From assembly GCA_037189645.1 (NCBI GenBank), contig JBBCIY010000013.1:132544-196543 (forward strand): a stretch of 64,000 nt of DNA, written 5' to 3'. This DNA is from Taishania sp037189645 (GTDB lineage Bacteria; Bacteroidota; Bacteroidia; Flavobacteriales_D; Crocinitomicaceae). Below the pieces are notes generated by a model that searched no databases, was not told where the DNA came from, and saw only the letters and a program-made list of their open reading frames with translations. The position numbers and the translations under genes are program-made. Below, in pieces: positions 24,561 through 34,400 of the stretch (position 1 is the stretch's first letter; each line of letters starts with the position of its first letter).

Positions 24561-27461
24561 ATGAAAAAACGTCTTAATTTCTCCCTGTTCCTGGGGGTGC
24601 TGTTATGCATCCCGTTGCTGTTCTCGTTTTTCTCCACGGAAAAAGCAACGCCAATGAATCCCTCCGCTTCGTGGGCAGACCAAAAGCTGGCGGAAATGTC
24701 ACTCGGGCAGAAGATCGGGCAGTTCTTCATGGTAGCCGCTTATCCTTCAAAAGGTGACACCCACATGCAGGAAGTGGAAAAAATCATAAAAGACAACAGT
24801 ATCGGAAGTGTGATCTGGTTTCCCGTCAATAAAGAAAATTACCTGAAATACGCTGAAAGACTACAGAAAGCGTCTGCCAGCATCCCTTTGTTTTATGCCC
24901 TGGATGCCGAGTGGGGTGTGAGCATGCGGATGGAAGGTGAAGACCGTTTCCCGTATGCCTATACCATTGGAGCGGCCAACGACCTGGCACTTTCCCAGAA
25001 GCTGGCGGAAATGATGGCTTATGAATGCGCTGAGCTGGGGTTCCAGTTCAATTTCAGCCCGGTTGCCGATGTAAATTCCAACCCGGAGAATCCCGTGATC
25101 GGGTTTCGCTCGTTCGGCGAAGACTCTGACCTGGTGGGAAAACAAGTCGCTGCTTTTGTCAAAGGATTTGAATCAAGCGGGGTTTACTCGAGCATCAAGC
25201 ATTTTCCGGGGCATGGAGATACCGATAAGGATTCTCACCACGATTTACCAACCATCACAAAATCTGTTGACGACCTGATGGACTGCGACTGGATCCCGTT
25301 CAAAGAAGGGATCAAAGCCGGGGCGACTTCCGTCATGGTCGGGCATTTGAACGTTCCGGCCCTCGATCCGAGCGGAACACCGAGCAGCTTGTCCAGGATC
25401 ATTATCAAAGATTACCTGAAAGGGAAACTGGGATTCAAAGGCCTGGTGATTTCCGACGCGCTGAATATGAAAGCCGTTTCAGACAAATACGGGAAAGTGG
25501 AAGTTGCCGTAAAAGCGTTTGAAGCCGGGTGTGACATACTGGTCTATTCCGAAAATGTGAAAGAAGCGGTTCAAGCCATCAAAAAGAAAGTAGAAAGCGG
25601 TGAGATCAGCGAAAAGGAGATCAATGAACGCTGCCTGAAAATCCTGAAGCTGAAAGAAAAAAGCTTTATCAAGCCTGTAAAAGGAAAATCGTATACAAAA
25701 GGTGAGCAGGACTGGGCACGTTACCAGACATTTGAAAAAAGCACAGCATTGCTGAAAAATGAGAACGATAATCTCCCTTATGGCGACCTGAGTAAAAAAA
25801 TACTGCACCTGTCGATCGGGACGGAGCCCCAGGAATTCAATGCCGTTACCGGAGAGTACGCTCCAATCTCCCGCAGAAACTACTCGTTCAAAGATATTGA
25901 GAAAGGAATTCCGGATCTGAAAACAGACGGGTATGACAAAGTGATCATTACCATCCATGCAACAACCGTCCGTCCCAGAGACAACTTCGGGATTCCCGGA
26001 AACCTGGATGCGTTTTTTAAAAAGATGACGAAAAAGACGGAAAATACCGTTGTTTTCTTTGGGAATCCTCTTGCATTGGGCAAAAACTATGATTTCACCG
26101 GGATTCATTCTGTTATTGTGGCATATGAAAACAATCCATTTGTTCAGAACCGGGTAGCCCAAATGCTGTTCGGCGCGATTCCTATGAGCGGGAAGCTGTC
26201 ATTCAACCTCAACCACGAACTGCATACAGGCATGGGACTGGAAACAAAATCCAACGGACGCCTGAAGTTCTCCCAGCCGGAAGAAGTGGGTGTAGATGCG
26301 AAAAAACTGGAAGAAATCGACAGGATCGTTGAAAACGCCATCAAAGAGAAGGCTTTTCCCGGCTGCCAGGTCGTAGCTGCTGTTGACGGGAAGATCTTCT
26401 TCAGGAAAAATTACGGAACCCACCAGTACAATAACCGCAGTGTGGAAAATGACGACATGTATGATATTGCCTCCATTACAAAGGTTGCCGCTTCCACCAC
26501 AGCGTTAATGAAATTGCAGTCGCAGGGGAAATTTTCGCTGGACAAGAAACTGGGAGAATACCTTCCTGAACGGACAGCAGGTTCCCCGATGGCACAACTG
26601 AAATTACGTGAGATGATGGCGCACCAGGCAGGGCTGAAATCCTGGATCCCATTTTATAAATATACGCAAGTGGAAGGAAACCTGAGTCCTGAATGGTATG
26701 TCAAATCAGCTAACGGGAAAGATTATAATCCTGTTGCAAATAACATTTTCATCAAATCGAACTACAGCGATACCATCAAGGCAAAAATCCTGTCACAGCC
26801 ATTGGGAACAAAAAAATACCTCTACAGTGACCTGGGCTATTATTTCGTAAAAGAGATCATCGAACAAGAATCGGGCAAGAAGCTGGAAGACTTCCTTTTC
26901 GAGGAAATATACAGTAAAATGGGGTTGCATCATACCATGTACAATCCTTACCTGACTGTTGACAAAGACAAGATCGTCCCTACCGAAGATGATAAGATCT
27001 ACCGCAAGCAGCTCATCCAGGGCTATGTCCACGACCCAGGAGCAGCAATGATAGGCGGCGTCGGCGGGCATGCGGGCTTGTTCTCCAATGCAACGGAGCT
27101 GGCAGCCCTTATGCAGCTCTTTTTGAACAAAGGTTCTTACGGAGGGGTACAGATTCTCGATCCGAAAGTGGTTGCGGAGTATATTCGTGTGCAATTCTCC
27201 GGTAACAGGCGGGGAGCAGGTTTTGATAAACCGGTATTGAAAACCGGAGGAGGAACATGTGACGAATCCGCTTCGTTTGAAAGTTTCGGGCATTCGGGAT
27301 TTACAGGAACACTTGCCTGGGCGGATCCGAAGAACGGCCTGAACTATGTGTTCTTATCAAATCGTGTTTACCCGGATGCGGAAAACAAGAAACTGATCTC
27401 CATGGGGACGAGAACGCAAATTCAGAAAGTATTGAATGAAGCACTGAAAGGAAGAAAGTAA
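24561..27461 (+). CDS. Glycoside hydrolase family 3 (NagZ-like) fused to serine beta-lactamase-like domain
   Basis: A 966-residue secreted fusion enzyme with an N-terminal signal/anchor (LNFSLFLGVLLCIPLLFSFF). Residues about 40-560 are GH3. KHFPGHGDTDKDSHHDLP is the NagZ-type acid/base loop and VISDALNMKAV holds the likely nucleophile Asp. This suggests beta-N-acetylhexosaminidase action on peptidoglycan. Residues about 580-966 are class C beta-lactamase/PBP4-like: SxxK at Ser638-Lys641 (ASITK), the second motif YSD (YLYSDLGYY), and the third HSG (FGHSGFTGT). The second half may be a peptidoglycan esterase or peptidase rather than a beta-lactamase. This fusion is known in Bacteroidota. Confidence 0.92.
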   Translation: MKKRLNFSLFLGVLLCIPLLFSFFSTEKATPMNPSASWADQKLAEMSLGQKIGQFFMVAAYPSKGDTHMQEVEKIIKDNSIGSVIWFPVNKENYLKYAERLQKASASIPLFYALDAEWGVSMRMEGEDRFPYAYTIGAANDLALSQKLAEMMAYECAELGFQFNFSPVADVNSNPENPVIGFRSFGEDSDLVGKQVAAFVKGFESSGVYSSIKHFPGHGDTDKDSHHDLPTITKSVDDLMDCDWIPFKEGIKAGATSVMVGHLNVPALDPSGTPSSLSRIIIKDYLKGKLGFKGLVISDALNMKAVSDKYGKVEVAVKAFEAGCDILVYSENVKEAVQAIKKKVESGEISEKEINERCLKILKLKEKSFIKPVKGKSYTKGEQDWARYQTFEKSTALLKNENDNLPYGDLSKKILHLSIGTEPQEFNAVTGEYAPISRRNYSFKDIEKGIPDLKTDGYDKVIITIHATTVRPRDNFGIPGNLDAFFKKMTKKTENTVVFFGNPLALGKNYDFTGIHSVIVAYENNPFVQNRVAQMLFGAIPMSGKLSFNLNHELHTGMGLETKSNGRLKFSQPEEVGVDAKKLEEIDRIVENAIKEKAFPGCQVVAAVDGKIFFRKNYGTHQYNNRSVENDDMYDIASITKVAASTTALMKLQSQGKFSLDKKLGEYLPERTAGSPMAQLKLREMMAHQAGLKSWIPFYKYTQVEGNLSPEWYVKSANGKDYNPVANNIFIKSNYSDTIKAKILSQPLGTKKYLYSDLGYYFVKEIIEQESGKKLEDFLFEEIYSKMGLHHTMYNPYLTVDKDKIVPTEDDKIYRKQLIQGYVHDPGAAMIGGVGGHAGLFSNATELAALMQLFLNKGSYGGVQILDPKVVAEYIRVQFSGNRRGAGFDKPVLKTGGGTCDESASFESFGHSGFTGTLAWADPKNGLNYVFLSNRVYPDAENKKLISMGTRTQIQKVLNEALKGRK

Positions 27462-27469
27462 TGCCGCTG

Positions 27470-28207
27470 TCAGATCCTCAGCAGCTCTTTCAGAGGCGCA
27501 TAAGCCGTCCGGCTGATCGGAATGCGTGCGCCTGATCGTAATATTGCGATATAGCTGTTTTTTTCAAACGATTCAATTTTAGTCAGCTCATTCAGGTTCA
27601 TAATGTAAGAGCGGTGAATCCGGATGAATTGCTTCGGGTCGAGCGTCTTTTCAAAGTAATTCATTGTCTTTTTCTTAAGGTGTGTCCTTCCTTTGTGATG
27701 GATCTTCACATAATCGCCGTACGCTTCCAGGTATTCCACCTCTGCTGTGGGGATGATCTTAATTTCCGGGCCATCTTTTATGACGATCCGCAATTGTTCA
27801 TCGGGTTGTTTCAGAGGAGTTTCCCGGATAGAAGAAATGAGCTTATTCCTGCCGGAAGGCTGGTTCATCCATTTCTGGACGGCCTGGTCAAACCGTTGAC
27901 GGGAAAAGGGTTTCAGCAAATAATCCAGCGCGTTCGCTTCAAAGGCTTTCAGAGCGTATTCATCGTAAGCAGTTGTAAAGATGACTGCCGGCTGTTCCTG
28001 GATGATCTCCAGGAGTTCAAATCCATTGATCCGGGGCATCTGGATATCTAAAAACAATAAATCCGGCTGATGCTGAGCAATCGCCTTTGCTCCCTCGAAA
28101 CCATCATTGCATTCCGCCACAACTTCAAGTTCCGGGTAGTTTTCAAGGTATTCCAACAGCAGGGTTCTCGCCAGCGGTTCATCGTCAATCAGTATTACTT
28201 TTTTCAT
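27470..28207 (-). CDS. LytTR-family response regulator
   Basis: A 245-residue two-component regulator. The receiver domain spans 1-115 with phospho-acceptor Asp54 (LLFLDIQMPRING), acidic pair DDE at 8-10 and Lys in LLKPFSRQRF. The LytTR DNA-binding domain covers about 140-245 (IIPTAEVEYLEAYGDYVKIH, RIHRSYIMNL). The start overlaps the kinase stop by 4 bases (ATGA). The stop is only 8 bases from the convergent GH3 stop, with no separate terminator. The last codons contain the 18-base palindromic motif (27535-27552). It probably controls its own operon through the repeats at 30061-30117. Confidence 0.95.
   Translation of the reverse strand: MKKVILIDDEPLARTLLLEYLENYPELEVVAECNDGFEGAKAIAQHQPDLLFLDIQMPRINGFELLEIIQEQPAVIFTTAYDEYALKAFEANALDYLLKPFSRQRFDQAVQKWMNQPSGRNKLISSIRETPLKQPDEQLRIVIKDGPEIKIIPTAEVEYLEAYGDYVKIHHKGRTHLKKKTMNYFEKTLDPKQFIRIHRSYIMNLNELTKIESFEKNSYIAILRSGARIPISRTAYAPLKELLRI
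27535..27552 (-). repeat. Copy 3 of the AATATT-centred motif, inside coding sequence
   Basis: The minus strand reads ATATCGCAATATTACGAT, identical over 18 bases to 309-326. Here it encodes part of YIAILRS near the end of the LytTR regulator, about 75 bases from the convergent junction with the GH3 gene. Confidence 0.55.
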
Positions 28208-29232
28208 TGTTGCGGTATTTTTATAGTCACACGAAAATGGCTGTCACTTTGCCGGATGTCCAGCAGGTCAGATCGTTTGTACAGGTATCGCAGCTTCCGG
28301 TCAATGGATTTCAGACCGAATCCCGTTCCTTTTCCCGCGGTAACCGAATCCTTGTCATACGGATTTTCAATGGATACCAGCAAGTGATCGGAAACAAGCG
28401 AAATAACGATCTTTATGGTAATGAGCCCGGTATAGCTGTTCAAGCCATATTTGACAGCGTTTTCCACCAATGGCTGCAAAATCAGGGATGGAATCATCGC
28501 TTCCCGGCATTCCTCTCCCCCATCGATCTCAACAGACAAACGGTTTCCGAAACGCACTTTCTCAATCGACATGTACAGATCCAGGTAATGGATCTCGTCT
28601 GCCATGCTATTGAAATCTTCCTTTCCTTTCTGGATGGTCATCCGGAGAAAATCCGACAGGTTGAAAAGCATTTCCCGGGCTTTATCCGGTTGTGATTTTA
28701 CCAGCGCGTTGATCGAATTGAGGCTGTTGAACAGGAAATGAGGCTGAAATTGCTGCTGCAGGTTGTTCATTTCCGCCCTGGTCAGCTGCCGTTCTTTTTC
28801 CAGCAATCGTTTGAACGCGCTGTTTTGTTCACGGATGTGCTTACTGATCCACAGCTGGTTGACGATCGCCAGGAAGATGAGGAACAGGACAAACCAACGG
28901 ATGTAGAACAGCCGGTCTGATAACCGGAGGTAAACCACATCCTGCTCTGCAATCCATTGACCGTACCATTGTGTCAGCAATGTCGTCAGCAAGCTGAAAA
29001 CCGTAATGATGCTGATGTGCACCACATTGATGGCTGACCGGGAATGATAAAACGAATGGATCCGATGCAGAATAAAGGAAAAAAAGGTCAGCCAGAAGTA
29101 GGTATTGGCCGCGTCGGAAAAGGCCGCGCCATGGCTTACTCCCTCACGACGCAGCATCAGATAGAATCCTGTGTCGATCAGCAGAAGAATGAATGCGATC
29201 CATGCAAACCGGTTCCTGACTAGTTTCCGCAT
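28204..29232 (-). CDS. LytS/YehU-type sensor histidine kinase
   Basis: A 342-residue membrane kinase of the His_kinase (PF06580) type that pairs with LytTR regulators. Four TM helices occupy about 8-130 with no large sensor domain. A coiled-coil linker leads to the H-box QFQPHFLFNSLNSINAL with phospho-acceptor His165. The HATPase N-box is LILQPLVENAVKYGL and the G-box is GTGFGLKSIDRKL. The stop overlaps the regulator start (ATGA), and the upstream LiaF-like gene is 4 bases away. With no periplasmic domain, the signal may come through the LiaF-like protein or the membrane. Confidence 0.94.
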   Translation of the reverse strand: MRKLVRNRFAWIAFILLLIDTGFYLMLRREGVSHGAAFSDAANTYFWLTFFSFILHRIHSFYHSRSAINVVHISIITVFSLLTTLLTQWYGQWIAEQDVVYLRLSDRLFYIRWFVLFLIFLAIVNQLWISKHIREQNSAFKRLLEKERQLTRAEMNNLQQQFQPHFLFNSLNSINALVKSQPDKAREMLFNLSDFLRMTIQKGKEDFNSMADEIHYLDLYMSIEKVRFGNRLSVEIDGGEECREAMIPSLILQPLVENAVKYGLNSYTGLITIKIVISLVSDHLLVSIENPYDKDSVTAGKGTGFGLKSIDRKLRYLYKRSDLLDIRQSDSHFRVTIKIPQQ

Positions 29233-29236
29233 CTGT

Positions 29237-30010
29237 TTACCTGTAGCTGTCTATCTCTACCCCGCCAAAAACACATTTTCCTTTCAGCACAAGCACCTTT
29301 GAATCATTTTCCAGGTTCAGGGAATCGGTGGAGCGTTTATCTTCTATTCCCCCGAACACAGAAGTCAGATCTGACACGACTTTCCAGTCGGATGGAATGA
29401 GCAGGGTTGTCCCTCCAAAAACACAGGTTACGTTAATAACTGCTTTCTTTTCAAAATCCGTCTGCATCAGGTTGAGCTCAGTACCTCCGAATACGCTTGA
29501 AACAGATGCTCCTTTAAAGTTTTTGGACACTACGTTTTTTGTCACACCGCCAAAGAACGATTCTGCTTTTATGAAATCCTCCGAGTCCACTTCATAGAAG
29601 GAATGTTCATCTCCTATAAATGAAATGTTTTTTTTTTCTCCGAAAGCTGTTTTTGCAACGATCAGTATTCCAACCCCGATAATAATGACAGGCCACACGA
29701 ATTTTGGATTGATCCAGTACGGAAGAAGGTCATGCAGGATAAAAACAGAACCGATCAGGATCAGGATATAGCCCGCGATGTTTCTAAAATTGTGCCGGAT
29801 CAGGTTCACGATCCCGATCCCGATCAGCAACGTCTTCCAGGATAGTAACCAGTGAGGAAAATCCATTCCCATCTGTTTCATCAGGATAACCACACCTACG
29901 GCAATTACCAGTAATCCTGTAACGATCTTTGAAATCCGCTGTCTTTTTTGCCCGTTTTCGTCCATGTGCATTCGTTTACATGCTCTTTCCCGTTTCTTAT
30001 ATGTTTCCAT
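29237..30010 (-). CDS. LiaF-like membrane protein
   Basis: A protein of about 257 residues whose start is uncertain. The frame is open to 30151, but the promoter -7 element at 30029-30036 limits the start to 30010 (METYKK), 29971 or 29965 (MDENGQ). The first part has about four TM helices with a DUF5668-like pattern (GLLVIAVGVVILMKQMG). The C-terminal part (about 150-257) is a LiaF C-terminal-like beta domain with repeated VFGG turns (SVFGGTELNLMQTD, CVFGGTTLLIPSDW, CVFGGVEID). LiaF proteins modulate cell-envelope-stress kinases. Here the gene heads an operon with the LytS/LytTR pair, so it probably tunes that kinase. Confidence 0.85.
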   Translation of the reverse strand: METYKKRERACKRMHMDENGQKRQRISKIVTGLLVIAVGVVILMKQMGMDFPHWLLSWKTLLIGIGIVNLIRHNFRNIAGYILILIGSVFILHDLLPYWINPKFVWPVIIIGVGILIVAKTAFGEKKNISFIGDEHSFYEVDSEDFIKAESFFGGVTKNVVSKNFKGASVSSVFGGTELNLMQTDFEKKAVINVTCVFGGTTLLIPSDWKVVSDLTSVFGGIEDKRSTDSLNLENDSKVLVLKGKCVFGGVEIDSYR

Positions 30011-30028
30011 ACCTGTTGAATTTTTCTT

Positions 30029-30036
30029 CAAAACTA
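30029..30036 (-). promoter_or_regulatory. -7 element of the LiaF-LytS-LytTR operon
   Basis: Minus-strand TAGTTTTG (30036-30029) is a perfect TAnnTTTG. No TTG lies 19 bases upstream, which fits an activator-dependent promoter. Expected transcription start is near 30022. Confidence 0.6.
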
Positions 30037-30060
30037 CCTGCTTTACAGCCGACGGGAAAT

Positions 30061-30117
30061 CACTTTTCGGTGAAATGTAGCCATTTTTCGGTAAATGGTG
30101 GAAACAGGAGGTAAAAA
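30061..30117. promoter_or_regulatory. Direct repeats upstream of the LytTR operon, probable operator
   Basis: On the plus strand TTTTCGGTGAAATG (30064-30077) and TTTTCGGTAAATG (30085-30097) have their CGGT cores exactly 21 bases apart. A weaker third GGTAAA lies 20 bases further (30110). They end about 25 bases upstream of the -7 element. Spacing of two helical turns is typical for LytTR dimers binding paired half-sites, and the regulator is encoded in the same operon. Confidence 0.5.
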
Positions 30118-30198
30118 ATAGTTCATGCAGGCTTCCCGGAAACTTGTTCACTGCAATAATTCTCTGCTATCTGAAACATGTTCATGGTAAAATAAATG

Positions 30199-30206
30199 TA
30201 TCTTTG
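30199..30206 (+). promoter_or_regulatory. -7 element of the cystathionine synthase/lyase gene
   Basis: TATCTTTG matches TAnnTTTG; the ATG follows 59 bases later. No riboswitch-like structure is evident in the short leader. Confidence 0.45.
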
Positions 30207-30265
30207 AGGACTGATTTTTTGATACAAAAGATCAGGATTATTAATCGATTGAAAATTATTCAGAT

Positions 30266-31405
30266 ATGAAATTCGGAACAAAAGCCATTCATGCAGGAGT
30301 TAAACCAGACGAGGCGACAGGTGCAATTATGACTCCCATTTACCAGACATCAACGTATGTTCAGGACGGAGTCGGAAACCACAAAGGATACGAGTACTCA
30401 CGGACATTGAACCCGACCCGTCACGCGCTGGAAAAAAGCCTGGCAGCATTGGAAAACGGGAATTTCGGCGCTTGTTTCGGTTCCGGGCTGGCTGCGATCG
30501 ATTGTGTGATCAAGATGCTGAACCCGGGTGACGAGGTGATTTCAACGAATGACCTGTACGGAGGAACCTATCGCCTGTTCAGAACCATTTTTGAGAAATA
30601 CGGCCTTGTCTTTCACTTTGTAGACATGACAGATGTAAAAGCCATTGAAGAAAAGGTCAATGCCAACACCAAACTGATCTGGGTGGAAACCCCGACCAAC
30701 CCGATGCTGAACATCATCGACATCAAAGCAGTTGCCGCAGTTGCGAAAAAGGCGGGAGCAATGCTGGGAGTAGACAATACATTCGCCACACCTTACCTGC
30801 AAAGCCCGCTGGATTTAGGCGCGGACATCGTGATGCATTCCGTAACAAAATACCTGGGAGGGCACTCCGACGTGGTAATGGGAGCCTTGATCTGTAAAGA
30901 CGAGCAGATCGCTTCCGAAATGTACCGCATCCAGAATTCATCCGGTGCGGTGACGGCGCCAATGGATTCGTTCCTGGTGCTGAGAGGGATCAAAACACTT
31001 CACCTGCGGATGCAGCGCCATTGTGAAAACGGTGAGAAGATCGCTACATTCCTGGCCGGCCATCCGAAAATAGACAACGTTTACTGGCCTGGTTTTGAAA
31101 CGCATCCGAACCATTCCATCGCGAAAGAGCAGATGAGAGGATTCGGTGGAATGGTGTCTTTTACCTTAAAAGGAAACGTGCTGGAAGAGGCATTAGAGGT
31201 TGTAAAAAAAGTAACTATTTTTTCTTTGGCAGAATCGTTGGGAGGAGTAGAATCATTAATTGGCCATCCGGCAACGATGACCCATGCCTCCATTCCGAAA
31301 GAAGAGCGTGAAAAAACTGGTGTCGTAGATACATTGATCCGTTTAAGTATCGGTGTGGAAGATGCCGAGGACCTGATCGCTGACCTGGAACAGGCATTGG
31401 CATAA
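30266..31405 (+). CDS. Cystathionine gamma-synthase / gamma-lyase (PLP enzyme)
   Basis: A 379-residue Cys/Met-metabolism PLP enzyme of transsulfuration. It makes cystathionine from an activated homoserine plus cysteine, or splits cystathionine to cysteine. Seen: GFGAC-type PLP phosphate loop (ACFGSGLAAID), YSRTLNPTRHALE, WVETPTNPMLNIIDI, DNTFATPYLQ and PLP-lysine Lys195 in HSVTKYLGGHSDV. C-terminal AESLGGVESLIGHPATMTHA is typical. Sequence alone does not separate MetB from gamma-lyase. It is a single gene with its own -7 element. Confidence 0.93.
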   Translation: MKFGTKAIHAGVKPDEATGAIMTPIYQTSTYVQDGVGNHKGYEYSRTLNPTRHALEKSLAALENGNFGACFGSGLAAIDCVIKMLNPGDEVISTNDLYGGTYRLFRTIFEKYGLVFHFVDMTDVKAIEEKVNANTKLIWVETPTNPMLNIIDIKAVAAVAKKAGAMLGVDNTFATPYLQSPLDLGADIVMHSVTKYLGGHSDVVMGALICKDEQIASEMYRIQNSSGAVTAPMDSFLVLRGIKTLHLRMQRHCENGEKIATFLAGHPKIDNVYWPGFETHPNHSIAKEQMRGFGGMVSFTLKGNVLEEALEVVKKVTIFSLAESLGGVESLIGHPATMTHASIPKEEREKTGVVDTLIRLSIGVEDAEDLIADLEQALA

Positions 31406-31426
31406 ATTGCCCAAACGAAATGAACA

Positions 31427-34400
31427 TTGCTTAGACAACATTTAACATTCTTTATTTTATTGGTTATCAGCTTTTCCTCTTTCTCTCAACCGGAAAAAGG
31501 AAAAGCCAGAGCCGACTCTTTGCTTCAATTGATTCCAAAGACAGCAAACCAGCGGGATCTTACTGACATCTATAACAAGCTGGCAAGAGAACTGCGCGAC
31601 TATGGCAACAAAGATTCTTCTGTCCTGTTTGCAAAAAAAGCGCTGAAACTTGCCCAGGAAAAGAATTACATTGCCGGACAGCTTGCTGCTCATTTGAATT
31701 TAGGGCATTCTTACCGTGAGCTGAATGAGCTTCCAAAATCCATTGAACACCTGAACGAGGTACTGGAGCTATGTAAAACACACAATTATCCGCAAGAAAA
31801 AGGTAACGCCTATGATAACCTGGGACATGCCTATTTCCAGACAGGAGATACCTTGGGTTCATTGCAGCATCATCTGACTTCGCTGGACATACGCAAAAAA
31901 ATCAACGACCTTCACGGACAGGGAAACTCCCATCAGAACATCGCACATATTTACAACCAGCTGAAAAAATTCAAGCCTGCCCTGGAACATTTTGAAAGTG
32001 CTTTGAATATATTTCAACAAACGAAAGACACGTTCAGAATCGCTTTATCCATGGCTAATTCCGGCTATATGAATTATTATATCGGTCAACATTATGAAGC
32101 ACTCACACGTTTCACTGGTGCCCGTGATCATTATATCCGGTTAAACAACCGGGAAGGGGAAGAATGGATGACGAAGATGATTGCCCACCTCTATTCCGAT
32201 CTGGGACATTACGACAAGGCACTTGCCCATTACCGGAAAGAACTGAATAAAGCCAGGGCAGAAAAAGATGAAAAAGGTATCCTGGTAATGTACGAAATGA
32301 TCGGGCGCGTTTATATGTTGAAAGAAGAGTATTCCAAAGCTTTATTCTATATCAGAAAGTCGCTGGAAATGGCCCGGAAGAGCCAATCATCCGGGGATAT
32401 CATGTCGGCCAATTATTACATGGGGGATACTTATTACAGGCAGCAAAAATACACGGAAGCAATGGACTATTTCCCAATCGCTCATCAATTGGCTATGGAA
32501 ACAAAGGATACTTATTGGGAAGCCATTCTGAAAGAACGGATCGGGCGCTCATTATTTTACCTCGGCAAAATCAATGAATCAAAACAATGGATCACAGATG
32601 CCCTGGAGATGAGCCAGCAGATTTTCATACTGCAGGATATTTCGGACAATTACCTTATTTTATCCAGGATAGACAGTATCCAGGGCAATTACCCGTCTGC
32701 GTACAAGAATTATCAGTTATACGTAAAGTATAGAGAGGACCTTCAGACTGAAAATGCCAAAAAGCTGGCAATGCAGCTTGATTTTGAAGAAAAGGAGAGA
32801 GAAAACGAACAGGCCAAACAACTGGCAGAAGAAGAATTGCGCAACAAAAACCTGCAACGGAATGCCGCTATCGGGGGGTTGCTCCTGATGTGTCTTCTCG
32901 TTGTTTCCATACTGTACCTCTTCAGGTTGAGGAACAAGAAGATCAAAGCCGAACAGCAAACCCTGGAGCTGAAACAAAAGGAAATAGAAATGGTAAAGGA
33001 AACCGAGCAGTTCAAATCGCGGTTCCTGGCCAATATTTCACATGAATTCCGGACTCCGCTTACCCTGATAGGCGGGAACATTGACCTGCTGAAAAAACAG
33101 GCACAGGATGAAAACCAGGAAAGGCTGGAAGAAATACACCGGAACGGAGATCGTTTGCTGCAGCTTGTCAATCAGCTACTGGATCTTTCGAAAATGGAAA
33201 GCGGGCAATATACCCTTAATTATTCGGACGGGAACCTGCTCAATGAAATCCTGGCTTATATTTCCGCGTTCAATTCCTATGCCACCAGGCAAAACCTGCA
33301 ATTCATTACTCAGGTAACCGATAAAGCCAGTAAAGCACTTTCCGGAAAACAGTTCAGCTATTCATCTGAAGCACTCCAGACAATTGTAAACAACCTGCTG
33401 TCCAACGCCATTAAATTTTCTCCCAACGGAGGAATTGTATCCGTGGAGGTCGATTTTGATGCGGATGTCCTGGCTCTGAAGGTTTCAGACGCAGGGCCTG
33501 GTATTCCTGAAAAACACCTGCCCAAAATTTTCGACCGGTTCTACCAGGTAGAAGAAACCTACACTATCACTCAGAAAGGCTCGGGAATAGGACTGGCACT
33601 GGTAAAAGAATTAGCCTGCCTGCACCAGGGAGATGTCACTGTGAGCAACAATCCGGAAAGGGGATGTACATTCACTGCCTGGATCACCTGCAAGGCAGCA
33701 GGTAGTAACGAGATTCCAGCCCCTGATTCTCAAAACGAAACCGGTATGACTGAACAGGTGCCGGCAATGACCAGGCAACCAGTAATCAACGAAGAGCTGC
33801 CATTGATCCTTGTGGCAGAGGACCAGCCGGAACTCAGAAGGTTCATCACTGAAAACTTAGGGAGTGATTTCAATTGCATTGAAGCTGAGAACGGAAAAAC
33901 AGGGTACGAAGCAGCGCAAAAGCATGTCCCGGACCTGATCATCAGTGATGTGATGATGCCGGAAATGAACGGCTTTGAATTGTGTAAAGCCGTAAAAGAG
34001 AACACCGTCACCTCGCACATTCCTGTCATCCTCCTGACGGCCAGGGCAGATACAAATGACAAGATCTCCGGGCTGAAAATCGGTGCCGATGATTATATCC
34101 TCAAGCCTTTTTCTATTGAAGAACTGAGGCTGCGTGTACGAAACTCGATCCGTTTACAGCAGGTGCTCAGAGAGAAGCTGAAGGACGGACGTCTTCCCCG
34201 CAAAGAAGAATTGCCGCAGCTCTCTTCCTACGACCGTGACTTTCTGCTCAAACTGACATCCACCATAGAAGCAAACATTTCCAATCACCAGCTCACCGTT
34301 GCTGACCTCGCAGAAGCAGCTCACCTGAGCCAGAGCCAGCTGACGCGAAAACTAAAAGCGATCACCGGGAACACTCCTTCCGACCTGATCAAGACCATCC

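Noticed and set aside
30207..30265. Riboswitch before the cystathionine synthase/lyase gene
   Set aside because: The leader is only about 50 bases and shows no SAM-riboswitch-like structure.
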